Positions 53,800-64,000 of a stretch of 64,000 nucleotides of DNA are shown in pieces. Position 1 is the stretch's first letter. Every line of letters starts with the position of its first letter. The stretch is taken from the NCBI GenBank assembly GCA_947359465.1, contig OX375882.1:57839031-57903030 (forward strand), written 5' to 3'. The notes beneath the pieces are model-generated. The model had not been told where the DNA came from and searched no databases. It saw only the letters and a program-made list of their open reading frames with translations. This stretch comes from Metellina segmentata. Taxonomy: Eukaryota; Arthropoda; Arachnida; Araneae; Tetragnathidae. The position numbers were made by a program, and so were the translations under genes.

Positions 53800-54770
53800 C
53801 ATGGTAGGGTCGCTTTCGTAAGATCTCTGAAGGTTATATCTTAAATCAACTTGACCAATAGGCTATGCAAGCCCGGAGAAGTGTCTTTTTTTACCATGGT
53901 GTATATAATCACTTTAACCAATCAACAATTAAGATTCAAGCTTTCAGCCACAACCACGTGATATATGTATCTTCAAACCGAGTAACTGAAAGAAATAACA
54001 CTAACCTGTGGGCACATTAAGCCCAATGCACACATCCGATTTTTCAACGTGCGTCAACGCTGCCGCAACGCAAGTGCGGTCTGAGATACATTAAATCCAA
54101 TGGAGTAGTGCATACATGCTCCCTGCGCCGCTGCGGCGACGCACGTACAACTTGCGTGCAATTTGTACCGCAATTCCCCACGGCGCCGCAGCTCGCCGCA
54201 CAAGCGTCTCCGTTCTGAAGTACCTTTTTGTCATAAATAAATGGAATATAAATAATAATTAATAAATGATTGTATCCAGTAACGTCTATTTTGTTTTAAA
54301 ATATACTTTTTTTACACCAAGTAAGGGAAATAAACACGCTTTCTTCGATAGAATATTTATCGCAAATGGCGCGAAATGAGTACTTGCGTCATTTCACGGT
54401 TTTGTGTGCATAGTTGGGCTTTAGTGCCGCAGCGGCACCGCACTTTGAAAAACCGGATGTGTGCACCGGGCCTCAAGATCGATGTTTGCAGTACATGAAT
54501 TTATAATTGTTTTTAGATTCCATACCTCAGAGATAAAAAAGGTCGTGTGGTAATGGTTTTGCTGCGAAACATGATTGTTATAGGTTTTCGCATCGGTCTT
54601 CTAATCAAATAGATGCAGCATGTAGGTGGACTCGTTGTCGTAAGATCTCTGAAGGGTAAATCACATGGGCTTGTGAATCGACTTAGCCGTTTGGCTGTCG
54701 AACCGCAGACTGGTATATTTGATCGCGGTGGATAATCAATTTAACCAATCAATATTTTAAGATTCGAGGT
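53800..54770. repeat. Duplicated flank (about 150 bp) on both sides of the 54-kb MITE
   Basis: CGTAAGATCTCTGAAGG, then ATAATCA(C/A)TTTAACCAATCA and TTAAGATTC occur in order at about 53814-53945 and 54638-54765. The MITE at 54017-54476 lies between them. The copies are diverged, so the duplication is old. Confidence 0.7.
54017..54476. mobile_element. GC-rich MITE with long inverted ends
   Basis: Left end AGCCCAATGCACACATCCG and, inverted right end, AGGCCCGGTGCACACATCCG, both followed by (G/A)TTTTTCAA and GTGCG. Flanks are TTA on the left and TCA on the right, in line with a mutated 3-bp TWA duplication or, less likely, TTAA. The interior has CGCCGC-rich hairpins and an AT-rich centre. The GGCC..GTGCACA style matches the smaller MITE at 26050, supporting a PIF/Harbinger-like origin. 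Confidence 0.7.
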
Positions 54771-54956
54771 TGATGGTATTTCAAGCAGGATGTTGCTCGG
54801 CTTGTTTTTCGGATATAATTTTAGCACTTGGCAACTGAAACTTGCGAAGAATGATATCTGAATCGGTAAATGATGGTTGATTGGTCCGCAATCATTAGAC
54901 TAAAAAAACTATCTCCTCAAACTCCCACCAACAAAAATCGCTGATGAAACTACATT

Positions 54957-55175
54957 TTAACCCATGAAGTCGTTTTGACGAGATATCTTACCATCATGAT
55001 GTGACCAATTTCTCTAATGATGAGATATCCCTTTATTAAGATATTTCTAATGTTTTGATGATCACGAGATCAAGGACTGGTGAGCATTTTCTTATGACGA
55101 TATCCCGTCCATCAAGATCTGTCATTTTGCTAATATCACGAGATACCTCGTAGAGGCAACAATCAAGAGAGTTAA
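54957..55175. mobile_element. TTAA-type short element with palindromic interior, clearest example
   Basis: TTAA at 54957-54960 and 55172-55175. Left end TTAACCCATGAAGTCGTTTT leads to GACGAGATATC. Right end, read inverted, TTAACTCTCTTGATTGTTGC leads to TACGAGGTATCTCG. Between them are three or four decayed palindrome units (GATGAGATATCCC, GACGATATCCCGTC). Total 219 bp, no coding capacity. Confidence 0.62.
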
Positions 55176-55252
55176 GGTAATCCCTATATGTATCATGCGA
55201 GGGCATTTGAGATTCAGGGTGTAAAACCTCCATTTAGCATCTTGGGTGTTTG

Positions 55253-55290
55253 TTAACCCTTCTGGTGGTTATCCTGAAGAGATAAGAACT
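55253..55290 (+). mobile_element. Lone TTAA-type terminus
   Basis: TTAACCCTTCTGGTGGTTAT, then CCTGAAGAGATAAG, the same consensus as the ends at 10.8 and 47.2 kb. Its partner was not found; the non-LTR remnant and block 6 follow. Confidence 0.5.
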
Positions 55291-55499
55291 TTTAATAATA
55301 AAAATAGGAAAAATCTTGAAGTGCACAGTATTTGTAAATTAATTAAATTAAATAGTTAACACCGTCCCAGCCTAAGCCATTCGGTGTGCATCTGGGTTTC
55401 GACAGCAACCCAGATTCTTGAAATAGAACTCGCTATTCATTCGTATCCATTTGCTCAATTCTGAGTTTCAGTATAATCCTTATAATTTCTTTCAGTCCT

Positions 55500-55885
55500 T
55501 CACTGGATCTTTAAATTGTCCAGAGTAGTTTTTTGTCTATGCTAAGGTATCCCTTAGGAAACTTTCCGTCCCTGATAGTCTGACAGTTTTTACAATGGTA
55601 AACCACGTGGTCTACACTTTGGATGTCTTCCTGGCAGTCACATACGTCGCTTTTGTTGAAGAAACGTTTTTGGTATGTGCCAAAAACCCAATGTCCCGTT
55701 ATAATCTGATTAAGTTCGAAAGATCCCATCAGTTGCTTAGGTAAGACTTTTTTTATAAACCTTAAAGACTTCTTGTCCTTTGGTTGTCTGCGACCATCTG
55801 TATTGCCAGTCTGTTAGTTGTTCTTTCCTGGTTAATGTGTTAATGTATTCTTGAGTTTTATTTTGCTCTTTATCAGTTTGCTCTT
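55500..55885 (-). pseudogene. Non-LTR retrotransposon ORF2 C-terminal remnant
   Basis: The minus strand reads LTDWQYRWSQTTKGQEVFKV, then after a frameshift LMGSFELNQIITGHWVFGTY, then CDCQEDIQSVDHVVYHC. This is the usual C-terminal arrangement in Jockey/R1-type elements: a W..W helix, (Q)LITGHG.FG.YL, then a CxC...H...C zinc motif, here all four metal ligands visible. The frame stops at 55511. One frameshift and the loss of everything upstream make it a truncated copy, unrelated in detail to the remnant at 32 kb. It abuts the palindromic block at 55.9 kb. Confidence 0.85.
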
Positions 55886-55914
55886 TAGTGGTGGCTGCTT
55901 TGGCTATTGTACCT

Positions 55915-56510
55915 GATATTCGTAAATAGCAAAATTGGTCAAATCTTGAAGCCTGATATATTCGTAAATAGCAAAATTTGTGAGATCGTGAAGTACGAGA
56001 TATTCGTAAATAGCAAAATTGGTCAGATCTTGAAGTAAGGGATACATGTAAATAGCAAAATTAATCAAATCTTGAAGTACGAGATATTCGCAAATGGCAA
56101 AATTGGTCAGATTGTGAAGAACGCGATTAATAAATAGCAAAATTGGTAGATCTTGAAGCACGAGATATTCGTAAATAGCAAAATTGGTCAGATTGTGAAA
56201 AACGCGATTAATAAATAGCAAAATTGGTAGATCTTGAAGCACGAGATATTCGTAAATAGCAAAATTGGTCAGATCTTGAAGTACGAGATATATGTAAAAA
56301 GCAAAATTGGTCCAATCTTGAAGTACGAGATATTCGCAAATGGCAAAATTGGTCAGATTGTGAAGAACGCGATTAATAAGTAGCAAAATTGGTAAATCTT
56401 GAAGCACGAGATATTCGTAAATAGCAAAATAGGCCATACCTTGAAGTACGAGATATTCGTAAATAAAAAAATTGGTCAGATCTTGAAGTACGAGAGTGTT
56501 TAAAAATACA
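55915..56510 (-). repeat. Palindromic minisatellite block 6 (AGATATTCGTAAATAGC variant)
   Basis: About 15 units of 35-40 bp: AAATTGGTCAGATCTTGAAG followed by TACGAGATATTCGTAAATAGC. The palindrome has partly lost its right arm. A longer unit of about 72 bp containing GAACGCGATTAATAAATAGC occurs around 56115, 56195 and 56365. A 204-codon minus-strand frame (55904-56518) runs through, made of QDLTNFAIYEYLVL repeats; I regard it as a repeat by-product. Confidence 0.9.
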
Positions 56511-56519
56511 TTATTCACT

Positions 56520-57706
56520 AGTTTTGAAAGCGTTCAAAACTTTGCAAGCAAGCAGTATATCAGTGCTATCTTTCATATCATTAAATAATCCGTAATGTCT
56601 ATGATACTAATTTTCAATATTACAGTTATGGTTATACGTATATCCATACGCGTGTGTGAAAAGGTATCCCGAAATCACTTTATAATACCCCCAACATATG
56701 TACAGGAATTTCCCATAAATTTAATTTGATTATATGTATTAATATTAAAATATTGCTGCTAGGAAATATTCTGAAAGTCAAAAAACTAACGTTGTTTGAA
56801 AAACACTTAATGTCACGTATGATCAGTTATAAGTATCACATTTTCGACTCTTAAGTTTGGGAATTTTTAAATAATGAATTTAAACTAAGAATTTTATAGA
56901 AAATTGTCATAGATGCAATAAAAAAACCAATACCTCATCCCAGTATAAAAAACATCGAACTTAATTCATTCAATAGGATTATATTGGCCTCTTGCAACAG
57001 TTATGAAACAGAAATGCATTAGATAGTTCGTTCCAGGAATTGCTTTTACGCTCTCACCTGTACGAAATTGAAATTAGATTCTAAAATTTTTAGATTATGT
57101 TACCATGTTTTCTACTGCATTAGCGTACGCATGAAACTTTTTCCGAAAAATGTATCAACGCTAATTTCCTTTAAGCTCATAACTTCAGCTGGAACGTATG
57201 TGAGTTAAAAAAATACCAAAAAGCTTTGAATCTAATTTTCGTGTTGCTCTACTTACCATATTCACTTAAGTTCTCGCATAAATAGAACGCAGTTTTAAAG
57301 TGCACAATGCTCTTTCGACGGTATAAAAATGAGATGTGTAATGCTAGCGTGCTCTGTTTACAAATACTCAATTCGAGAAATGTTTGGAAGAGCTCATTTA
57401 TGCGGCATTTTTTAAGTTTCCCCTTTTAATCACATTAAAGTGAAGCGCATTTTTTCATCGAGTGAAGCGAAAATTGAATCTCAAATTCAAATGAATGTAT
57501 GACTATGTCTATACTAACAGGTACTGCTATGAAAAGTAGAGGAAACACTATCAATATCTTTTGTTTAATGTAAGGCAGATAGGTTTGTTGATTCATAGCT
57601 ATATCAATATCGCCATGCAGTTTGCTTTCGGTGTATTCAGACTATTCAAACGAAAGTTCAATCACGAAAGAGCATTGGAAGTATGGTTTTAAAAATTATA
57701 AATAAA
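56520..57706. other. AT-rich DNA, nothing recognised
   Basis: No open frame, SINE fragment or tandem repeat recognised. Confidence 0.4.
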
Positions 57707-58236
57707 CTCGGTAGGTATGCATTTACTTAACGTCACTCTGGAGTAACGCAAAGGGCTACTGGCGGATCGTACCCAAAGAGAAAAATTCGAGGACAATACC
57801 ACTGGAGAGTGAGTTGCCGCCTCAGGTGTGACCTTGTCATATGACCATTGTTGAAATTTTCGTGGTGTTGTCTTCGGGTTTCATACCAAACCATCGCCAA
57901 TAACCCTATATGTTGCTCTAGAGCGATAAAAATACCAATACCATATCGAAAATACCAGCGAGTTAAAATACCAATACCATATCGAGGACAATATGACGTA
58001 ATTGTGAACGACTGACCGTCAGTTGACGAGGTCAGATCTGAGCTTGCACCCCAATCTCCAAGCTTCCACACCACTCCAGCGAGAATATATTTGAGACCAC
58101 GGCAGTTTAAACATGTAGCCCCACATACTATGGTATTTTACTACTTTGGTTGTTTGGTTTATTACTTTGGTTGGATTAAAACTCATAACCCTCCAGTTGC
58201 TAATCCGTTACTCTTCCAATGGGGGCTACCGCTGCC
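57707..58236. mobile_element. Cluster of diverged SINE B pieces in mixed orientation
   Basis: 57707-57808 is a minus 3' piece. 57809-57935 is a plus piece (GAGAGTGAGTTGCCGCCTC to TTGCTCTAGAGCG). A tandem ACCAATACCATATCG motif follows at 57930-57985. 57985-58236 is a minus copy with a head (CCAGTTGCTAATCCGTTACT). All are old. Confidence 0.7.
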
Positions 58237-58239
58237 ACA

Positions 58240-59420
58240 AGTTAACGACCTAAAACCCATTAAAGTTGGTTGGGTTGATGCTTGAGTAGTGAAGTATAAA
58301 GAAAGGTATTTTATTAGTTCTTGCCCAATTCACACATTCACAATACTATTACAAGGTATGCAATTGTCCCATCAATAAGGAATCCTATAAAATTGAACTG
58401 AAAAGAAATTTTTAAATAAATATATGGTTTGTTTGAACAAATAAGGAGTGCAAATAAATCGCCATTTTAAGCTCATTAAACGACATTTTTCTAAGACATT
58501 AAATGCTTATTTTCATGATGTTCATAAATGCATACGTATATTTTGATCCGTTTAAAAGATGTACAACACTAAAAATGCTTATAAATTTTTCTTTTTAGGA
58601 CTATATGTAAATATAAGTATCAGTTTTGAACTAAAAACTAAAAATTAGTTCCTTAAAGCTGTACTGTAGAAATGAGGTCGTGTCAGTTAATGAGTTTTTG
58701 GTCTATACCGACTATATCAGTAAAAGTTTTGATGTGGTAACAATGCAAACTAAAACAGTAACTAGCACATAGAAGAAATTGGTTTAATTTGAACATCGAA
58801 GATTTGTGTAAAATTCAGCCTAGTAATTTTATTTTATTTTTCATACAGATAGGAGTTTTCAGAAAAGAAGCATGGGGTAAGTACGAACCCATGATATACC
58901 ATTTTTTGTGGAAAGTGTTTTTAATTATATTACCAATAAAAGAATAAAAATTGAATACAAATAGTGTAAACATATTAGTAAAGGGTTTGCAAACCAATGA
59001 GAAGGATGAGTTGAGGATGTTTTCACGTCTCTACCGTTCAACGTGCCACCAAAATGGTAAGTAATATTAGTAAACGTTCTGGTGTATAATTTGACAATTA
59101 AAAAAATGTTTCTGAAACATAACATCAATGTATTTAATATGAACTCTGAAGATTTAGTTTCTCACTTGTAACACTACAACCTATAAACGACAGCATCAAA
59201 TTAGACTTAGTACTCGTACGATTACTTCCCTTTACAACCTTATCTGACAATATGGTTACCAGCTTGAAATGACACGTGAGAATCCTCATATGCGTTATCC
59301 TTCTTTTCTGTTTGTTAAACGGAATACGCATGAGCATAACTGTCTAAAATGCTTATCGCTTTCGCGTGCAGACTGCAATGGGCATACGAATTTAATGTGC
59401 ATCCGATTCATGAATGGAAT
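58240..59420. other. AT-rich DNA, nothing recognised
   Basis: Minus frames at 58815-59337 show no family features. Confidence 0.35.
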
Positions 59421-60048
59421 GCCAACGGGCTAAGAGAATCCATAGAAATAGAAAGACAAGAAAATTCATTTATACCTACAAAGACTAATCAAGACAGAGT
59501 AGCCAGAATTTCTTATGTAGCGCTGGATGAAATTAGACAGATTATTGTATGAACAGATGGTATAGATTAGATTATTATTCCGATTCAAAAGTTATGCCAC
59601 CAGTAACAAGATTTTAAAATAATTTTTAGTTTTGTATTCGTTAAGCAATGAGTTTATCTAGTTCTATCTTGAAAGAGAAATTAGTACTAGGAGAATACTT
59701 AGCAATAGAAAGACAGGTGAATGCTATATATACTTACAAAGATTTAAGAGGACAGGGATAGTAAGGTCCCAGGATCTTATACAGTGCTGGATCAAGTTAG
59801 ATTGTTGTATGTAACAGATGGTATAGATTTGATTATTATTCCGATTCAAAAGTTATACGACAGTAACAAGATTTTTAAATTGAGACGTTGCGGATACAGA
59901 GGGCGAACTCAGCAAATGCCGGATTCTAGAAAAACGCTTTTAAACGCCGAGCTCTTCTACTCTTAGAACATAGAAGAATTACTGTCAGCCCAACTTAAAG
60001 TGCGTACTCAAAAAAAAAGTTATTCATATTATTATTCAATGATAGTAT

Positions 60049-60410
60049 TAACTTTTTTGGTAATGGCAATGGTAATGGTAATTTTAGTTAACGTCGTACT
60101 AGAGCAACACAACGGGCTATTGACGACGGTCCGGGATCAGTCCCTTAAGGGAAAGATCCGAGGACAACACCTCGTAATTTTGAACCACGGTCAGATGACG
60201 GAGCAACACCTGAGCTGGCACCCCACTCTCCAAACTTACACACCAACCCAACGTAAGGACTTTCGACCACGACAGATGTAGTGTGCACCAGCCGCTTCTA
60301 CACCATACGCTTACAAACATGCATACCCGGGCCCAGATTCGAACCAGGAACCTTCTGATCTAGAGGCTAACGCCTTAACCACTATACCGGTTGGTCGGCT
60401 AACTTTTTTG
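60049..60410 (-). mobile_element. SINE family A, full length, with 11-bp target-site duplication
   Basis: TAACTTTTTTG at 60049-60059 and 60400-60410 flanks the copy (60060-60399, 340 bp). Its head has an A box (complement CCTTAACCACTATACC) and a B box (complement AGATTCGAACC, one change). The tail is TACCATTACCATTGCCATTA-like. The 67-codon frame at 60117-60320 is intact. Confidence 0.94.
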
Positions 60411-60699
60411 AAAATACCACTTGGAGATATAGTATAAAAAAATATTTCGCTCAATATTGAGTTCGCCCTTCCTATCCACAATGCCTCTATTAATTTTACT
60501 TTTTGTATTCGTTAAAGAAATCAGTACATCTCAGTTATCTTAAAATAGAAATTAGTGCTAGGTGAATGCTTAGCATTAGAAAGACAGGAAAATGCTTTAC
60601 ATACACTACCCTACAATAATGAACCAGACAGCAAGATGTGATGGTATAAGGAAACTAATATATGCTTTAGTAGGGGATGGACCCCACGTGCTGCAATCA

Positions 60700-61185
60700 G
60701 ATTAGCAACCCCTCAGAGCATAGTTTGAACAAGGTTTTGATACACAGCTATTAGTATTTGTGTCCATTCCTGCTGCAAGACTGTCTCCAGCTTAGCTGTA
60801 GATTTAGGACGGGGTTCCGTTGTCCGTAAGCTTCGCTCTAAAGCATCCCACAAAAGTCCTATGGAGTTTAGGTCGGGACACTGAGCAAGCCAGGGAAGAC
60901 GTTTTACATCCATATCTTGTTACCACTGCTTGACAGAGGCTGCAACATGAGATGGAGCGTTGTCTTCCTGGGAGTAACATTTGTTCATTCCATAAAATTG
61001 CCAAGGTGTGGTAAAGAACCTGATTGCCAAAAATGTTCGTGTGTGCGTTGGAGTTCAAATGACCAGGAACAACATGCAAAGGTACCAGGTCATACCACGA
61101 AAAACCCTCACAAACAAGTTGTCGGATTTTATGCAAATCCACTGGCGTCCGGTCCATTATTGTTGAGTAGTGTACAACAATAATT
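60700..61185 (-). pseudogene. Tc1-like transposase fragment with catalytic Glu changed to Gly
   Basis: The minus strand reads GFSWYDLVPLHVVPGHLNSN, THTNIFGNQVLYHTLAIL-like (here AHTNIFGNQVLYHT) and, after a frameshift, QEDNAPSHVAASVKQW with the second catalytic Asp. After a stop it reads DVKRLPWLAQCPDLNSIGLL and WDALERSLR. The family has CPDLNPIENLWDELER, so the Glu codon position reads GGA, one transition from GAA. The N-terminal DNA-binding part and the first Asp are deleted; a VDLHKIRQLVCE stretch precedes the remaining part. No terminal repeats were identified. Dead by four independent lesions. Confidence 0.88.
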
Positions 61186-61440
61186 GACCGGAGTACAAGG
61201 ACCGGACCAAGTACACTACAAAGCCTTAATAGGGCAGTATGGTCTCGGGTTCTTATGCAGCGCTCTATCAAATTGCACAGATTAATTTATGTAACAGATT
61301 GTATAGATATGATTATTATTAAAATTATAAATCATACCACAATAACAAGATTTTTAATACAATTTTAGTATTTACATTCGTTAAAATAATCAGTAAACAT
61401 TTAGTATTTACATTCGTTTAATATTCGTAAAAACAATTAT

Positions 61441-61935
61441 CCCCTTAAAATGTATTTCCCTCTTTCTGCTCCTTTGCTGCCTGGTAATCTCTTTTAATGA
61501 GACTGATATCTATATTTGGCTTATTTATTATACCTTCTATGTTCAGATACATCAGAGGGGAAATGTTATTTTTTTTTCAAAATTGCTACTTTAGGCGTGG
61601 TTTGGTTATTTATCCAATTTTCTATGCTTTCATTATCTCTTCGTGAGTAATACCGTGTCATCCAGTAAACACACTCTTGGTATTCTCTATCAGAAGAGGC
61701 ACTATCCATATGCCTTTATTCAATGTATCACGTGAGTAATGTATCATACATTACAAACATTTAAAAACAAAGGTACTCGTCTGCCGACAGTCTGTAAACA
61801 AAAAAAATGTAGGCTGAGGAAGGGAACAAAACGTTTGTAAACATTTTGCAGGAGAGAAAACAAGGTCAAACTTTGAACATAATTGCGAGGTAATAATATG
61901 AAACTGAAATGGATATAAAATTAAAATCTCCCAGA
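61441..61935. other. Unassigned sequence, probable 3' flank of the Mutator-like element
   Basis: No motif recognised; the minus-strand element above ends at about 61940. Confidence 0.35.
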
Positions 61936-61939
61936 AGCA

Positions 61940-63690
61940 TACAAAACTCCTTTTTCCTGAGTTGTCTCAAAATTAGACTTTTTTGCTCTTCGTTTAGCTC
62001 TCCGAGCTTCTAACGTACTTTCAGGAGCTCGAATATATGAAAACCTCATACGCTTCATATCATTCGCTGCAGCTGCTTGCTCGGCATTTGCCCCAGGACT
62101 TATTTTAAGTTATCTTAAAATTTTTAAATGGGCATTTTGACAATCCTTTTAAACATGTATGGCTTGATGGACAGTAGTATTGAAAATATTGAGTCCTGCA
62201 TTGGAAGTTTTAGGGCAAAACTTACAAAGGAGAGAATTCAACGACTCATTCGTGTTTTTAGTTTTACCCCCTGAACATCTCAACAACTCAGGTTAGGATA
62301 AATCTCTAAAGATACTTTTAACACAATTAATAACCGCAGGTGGTAAAGAATGTTCAGATGACAGACATTTGCTACTGATCGAGGTTTTTGACATTACCGT
62401 CATAGTTACAATCCTTCTAGGCAAAAGTCATGGGTTGCCTCAGCATCAGTAGAGTGTTTATAGTACCATATAGCCATATGGCTGTCTGCATTATTTTTAT
62501 TAACTAACTGACATTGTTAATTTGCTATATTATGCTGTTAATATACTAACATTGTTAGAATTGCTTCTGATAGTAGTATCATTATATATGGTCAACTGAT
62601 CAATAACTGTATCAATGAGCCGGCATATACAACTAAGTGGCTTTCTATATCAAGCAATGTTTATTACCTCGAAGGTCCTGTTTGAATTTTCTTAACCTCG
62701 TCCCCATCCTTTTTAGGATGTGACCAGCACATTATATTTGTGTAATGGTGTGTTCGCCATCAGGGGCGCAATTGGTGATGACAGTAAAAGTTTTACAGAC
62801 CCCATCACCAATATAATTGGTGTATTGAACTGCATTTTTTTGGTGACAGAACGTTTGAAAATATCGACCATGCTATTCACCTCCATCTTTTCAACAGACC
62901 CATAATTGCTTTTTACACACACTTTACTGCGTTCTTTCTGCCATTGAAGGTAGAGATGCCCAGTTTTAGAATTTTTCCATGAGTCTTACCTTTGCAGAAA
63001 TACGACAGAACTGCAATATCTAAAATCCTCCCTGTTTCACTAGCAATTACAGAACACGCACCAACTAGAAAAGAATGTCCCCTAGTTTTCCAGGTGCCGT
63101 CACCGCTAACTGTCAAATAAGAAGAAGTTGTAATTCAAACTTCTTCATACTGGTATGGGCAATTAGCGATGCTGCTGTATTCATACGTTAAACAATTCTG
63201 TCATGTTAGTGACTGGACGGCAGAAATCCATCAGTCCACAAAACGTTTCGCAGCCAGCAAGGACTCGTCCTATGTTGCGCATAGCATAGACAAACCTTCT
63301 GTTCACTTACGAAATGTTTTTTTGCTCTCCAACACGCTTCAAATTTCTCTGAGAAGACATTTATCCACAGTTACTGCACGAAACAGCAATTTTGATGACA
63401 GACCAAAAACTGTTTCCCAGTTTATTTGTACTTCACTGTGGCAAGCAGTGCAAGCACAAACATTCTGACAAAACATTAAACACTTAAACTGTATCAATTA
63501 CTGTGTAACATATGAACTCAACTCATTGTCAGAATGGTAAACAGTATCTTTCAAATTACGAGCCGATGCAGATTCGTTGCGCATTGATTTACCCTTATCT
63601 TTCACCATTTGATACTGATTATTAAAAAAAAAACACATTTCTCTTTCTTTTCTTAGGCCTTTGTCTAGATAACATCTTCTCCATTGCATA
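61940..63690 (-). pseudogene. Mutator-like transposase-domain gene, decayed but nearly end to end
   Basis: Minus-strand pieces in family order: VNRRFVYAMRNIGRVLAGCE and TFCGLMDFCRPVT (about 63200-63320); VSGDGTWKTRGHSFLVGACS then GRILDIAVLSYFCKGK (63116-62913); NYGSVEKMEVNSMVDIFKRS (62905-62840); AIWYYKHSTDAEATHDFC (about 62440); LPPAVINCVKSIFRDLS (about 62310); NTNESLNSLLCKFCPKTSNA (about 62250); then a basic tail EARRAKRRAKKSNF (about 61990). This matches the Mutator-like transposase domain of arthropod and cnidarian proteins. It holds the first catalytic Asp (SGDGTW); the second Asp region is decayed. Several stops and frameshifts. The plus frame 63169-63468 is its antisense. Confidence 0.85.
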
Positions 63691-64000
63691 ATTTTATATC
63701 AAGAACATTTATGTAAATAAAAACAAATAATTCCAAAGAATTATTTGAAAAAAATAACAAGTTACCACAGCAAAAAATATTCACGTGCGTTCAAGTAAAC
63801 AAAATGGATTTGTGAAATGAAAGAGTTACATACATATTCTGCTTATATTTGTTACTGTAAAAGTATTATTATTAAAACTTTCGAAAAATAAATAGCATAA
63901 TTCGAAGTCAAAACTAAGAAACGTTAACAAACGAACAGATTAAAATAAAAATAGGTGTGTTCGAAAAATCCTTATTATAAACAGAAGAATGCGAATTTTT
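63691..64000. other. AT-rich window end
   Basis: Nothing recognised. The 5' flank and any terminal repeat of the Mutator-like element may lie here or beyond. Confidence 0.35.

Larger units (their letters stand above)
59420..61440. repeat. Tandem array, about 260-bp unit, broken by two transposon insertions
   Basis: ACAGATGGTATAGAT occurs at 59553 and 59813, and a mutated copy at about 61293. TTTGTATTCGTTAA occurs at about 59631 and 60504, with a mutated copy at about 61370. GAAAGACAGG(T/A)(G/A)AATGCT and GCGCTGGAT/GTGCTGGAT recur in the same order. A SINE A (60060-60399) and a Tc1-like fragment (about 60655-61200) interrupt it, so the array is older than both. The frame 59349-59552 lies in a unit and is not called a gene. 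Confidence 0.75.

Noticed and set aside
55904..56518. 204-codon minus-strand frame
   Set aside because: It is made entirely of minisatellite units in frame, with no non-repetitive part.
63169..63468. 99-codon plus-strand frame
   Set aside because: Antisense to the NRRFVYAMRNIGRVLAGCE block of the Mutator-like remnant.

Overview
The window reads as repeat-dense, AT-rich intergenic or intronic DNA from an arthropod, most likely a spider. I found no host protein-coding gene, rRNA, true tRNA or CRISPR array. The spider inference rests on recalled family resemblance: the Tc1-like transposase remnants and the C-terminus of a Jockey-like non-LTR element have the style common in spider genomes, and the tRNA-headed SINEs, Helitrons and MITEs fit an arthropod. 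It is an inference, not a database match.

The commonest elements are tRNA-derived SINEs. Family A is about 340 bp with a GGTTCGAATCC B box and a TAGTGGTTAAGG A box. Family B is older and diverged. A sparse third group, C, has a different head. More than 30 copies or fragments occur in both orientations. Several have target-site duplications (11145-11470, 19862-20233, 23181-23661, 60049-60410), including A-in-B and A-in-A nesting. SINE-derived DNA has also been amplified in tandem: six 282-bp units at 14101-15792, about four 134-bp units at 1203-1746 and three 66-bp units at 46660-46832.

The least expected feature is a dispersed set of minisatellites built on the 14-bp palindrome ACGAGATATCTCGT (8.06-8.71, 10.26-10.40, 10.64-10.84, 18.24-18.47, 42.97-44.82, 46.85-47.48, 54.96-55.18 and 55.9-56.5 kb). 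Several blocks are bounded by inverted TTAACCCT-type ends that grade into the palindrome. They look like short TTAA-target (piggyBac-like) non-autonomous elements whose interior has expanded into minisatellite.

Other DNA transposons: a hAT-type MITE with an 8-bp duplication (27457-28129), Helitron-like elements (25084-27265, 41635-42388, and a 3' end at 51125), PIF/Harbinger-type MITEs (26047-26219, 54017-54476), a TTAA MITE (17242-17753), five dead Tc1-like transposases (12.8, 29.4-29.7, 39.5-40.5, 49.7-50.1, 60.7-61.2 kb), mariner remnants (38.5-38.8 kb, possibly 16.8 kb) and a decayed Mutator-like transposase (61.9-63.7 kb). Two non-LTR 3' ends lie at 32.2-32.9 and 55.5-55.9 kb.

Nothing here works together as an operon or pathway. 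The window is layered insertion, decay and tandem amplification. Three higher-GC islands (7.69-8.04, 35.13-35.45, 47.64-48.06 kb) are the only segments that might be host regulatory or exonic DNA.
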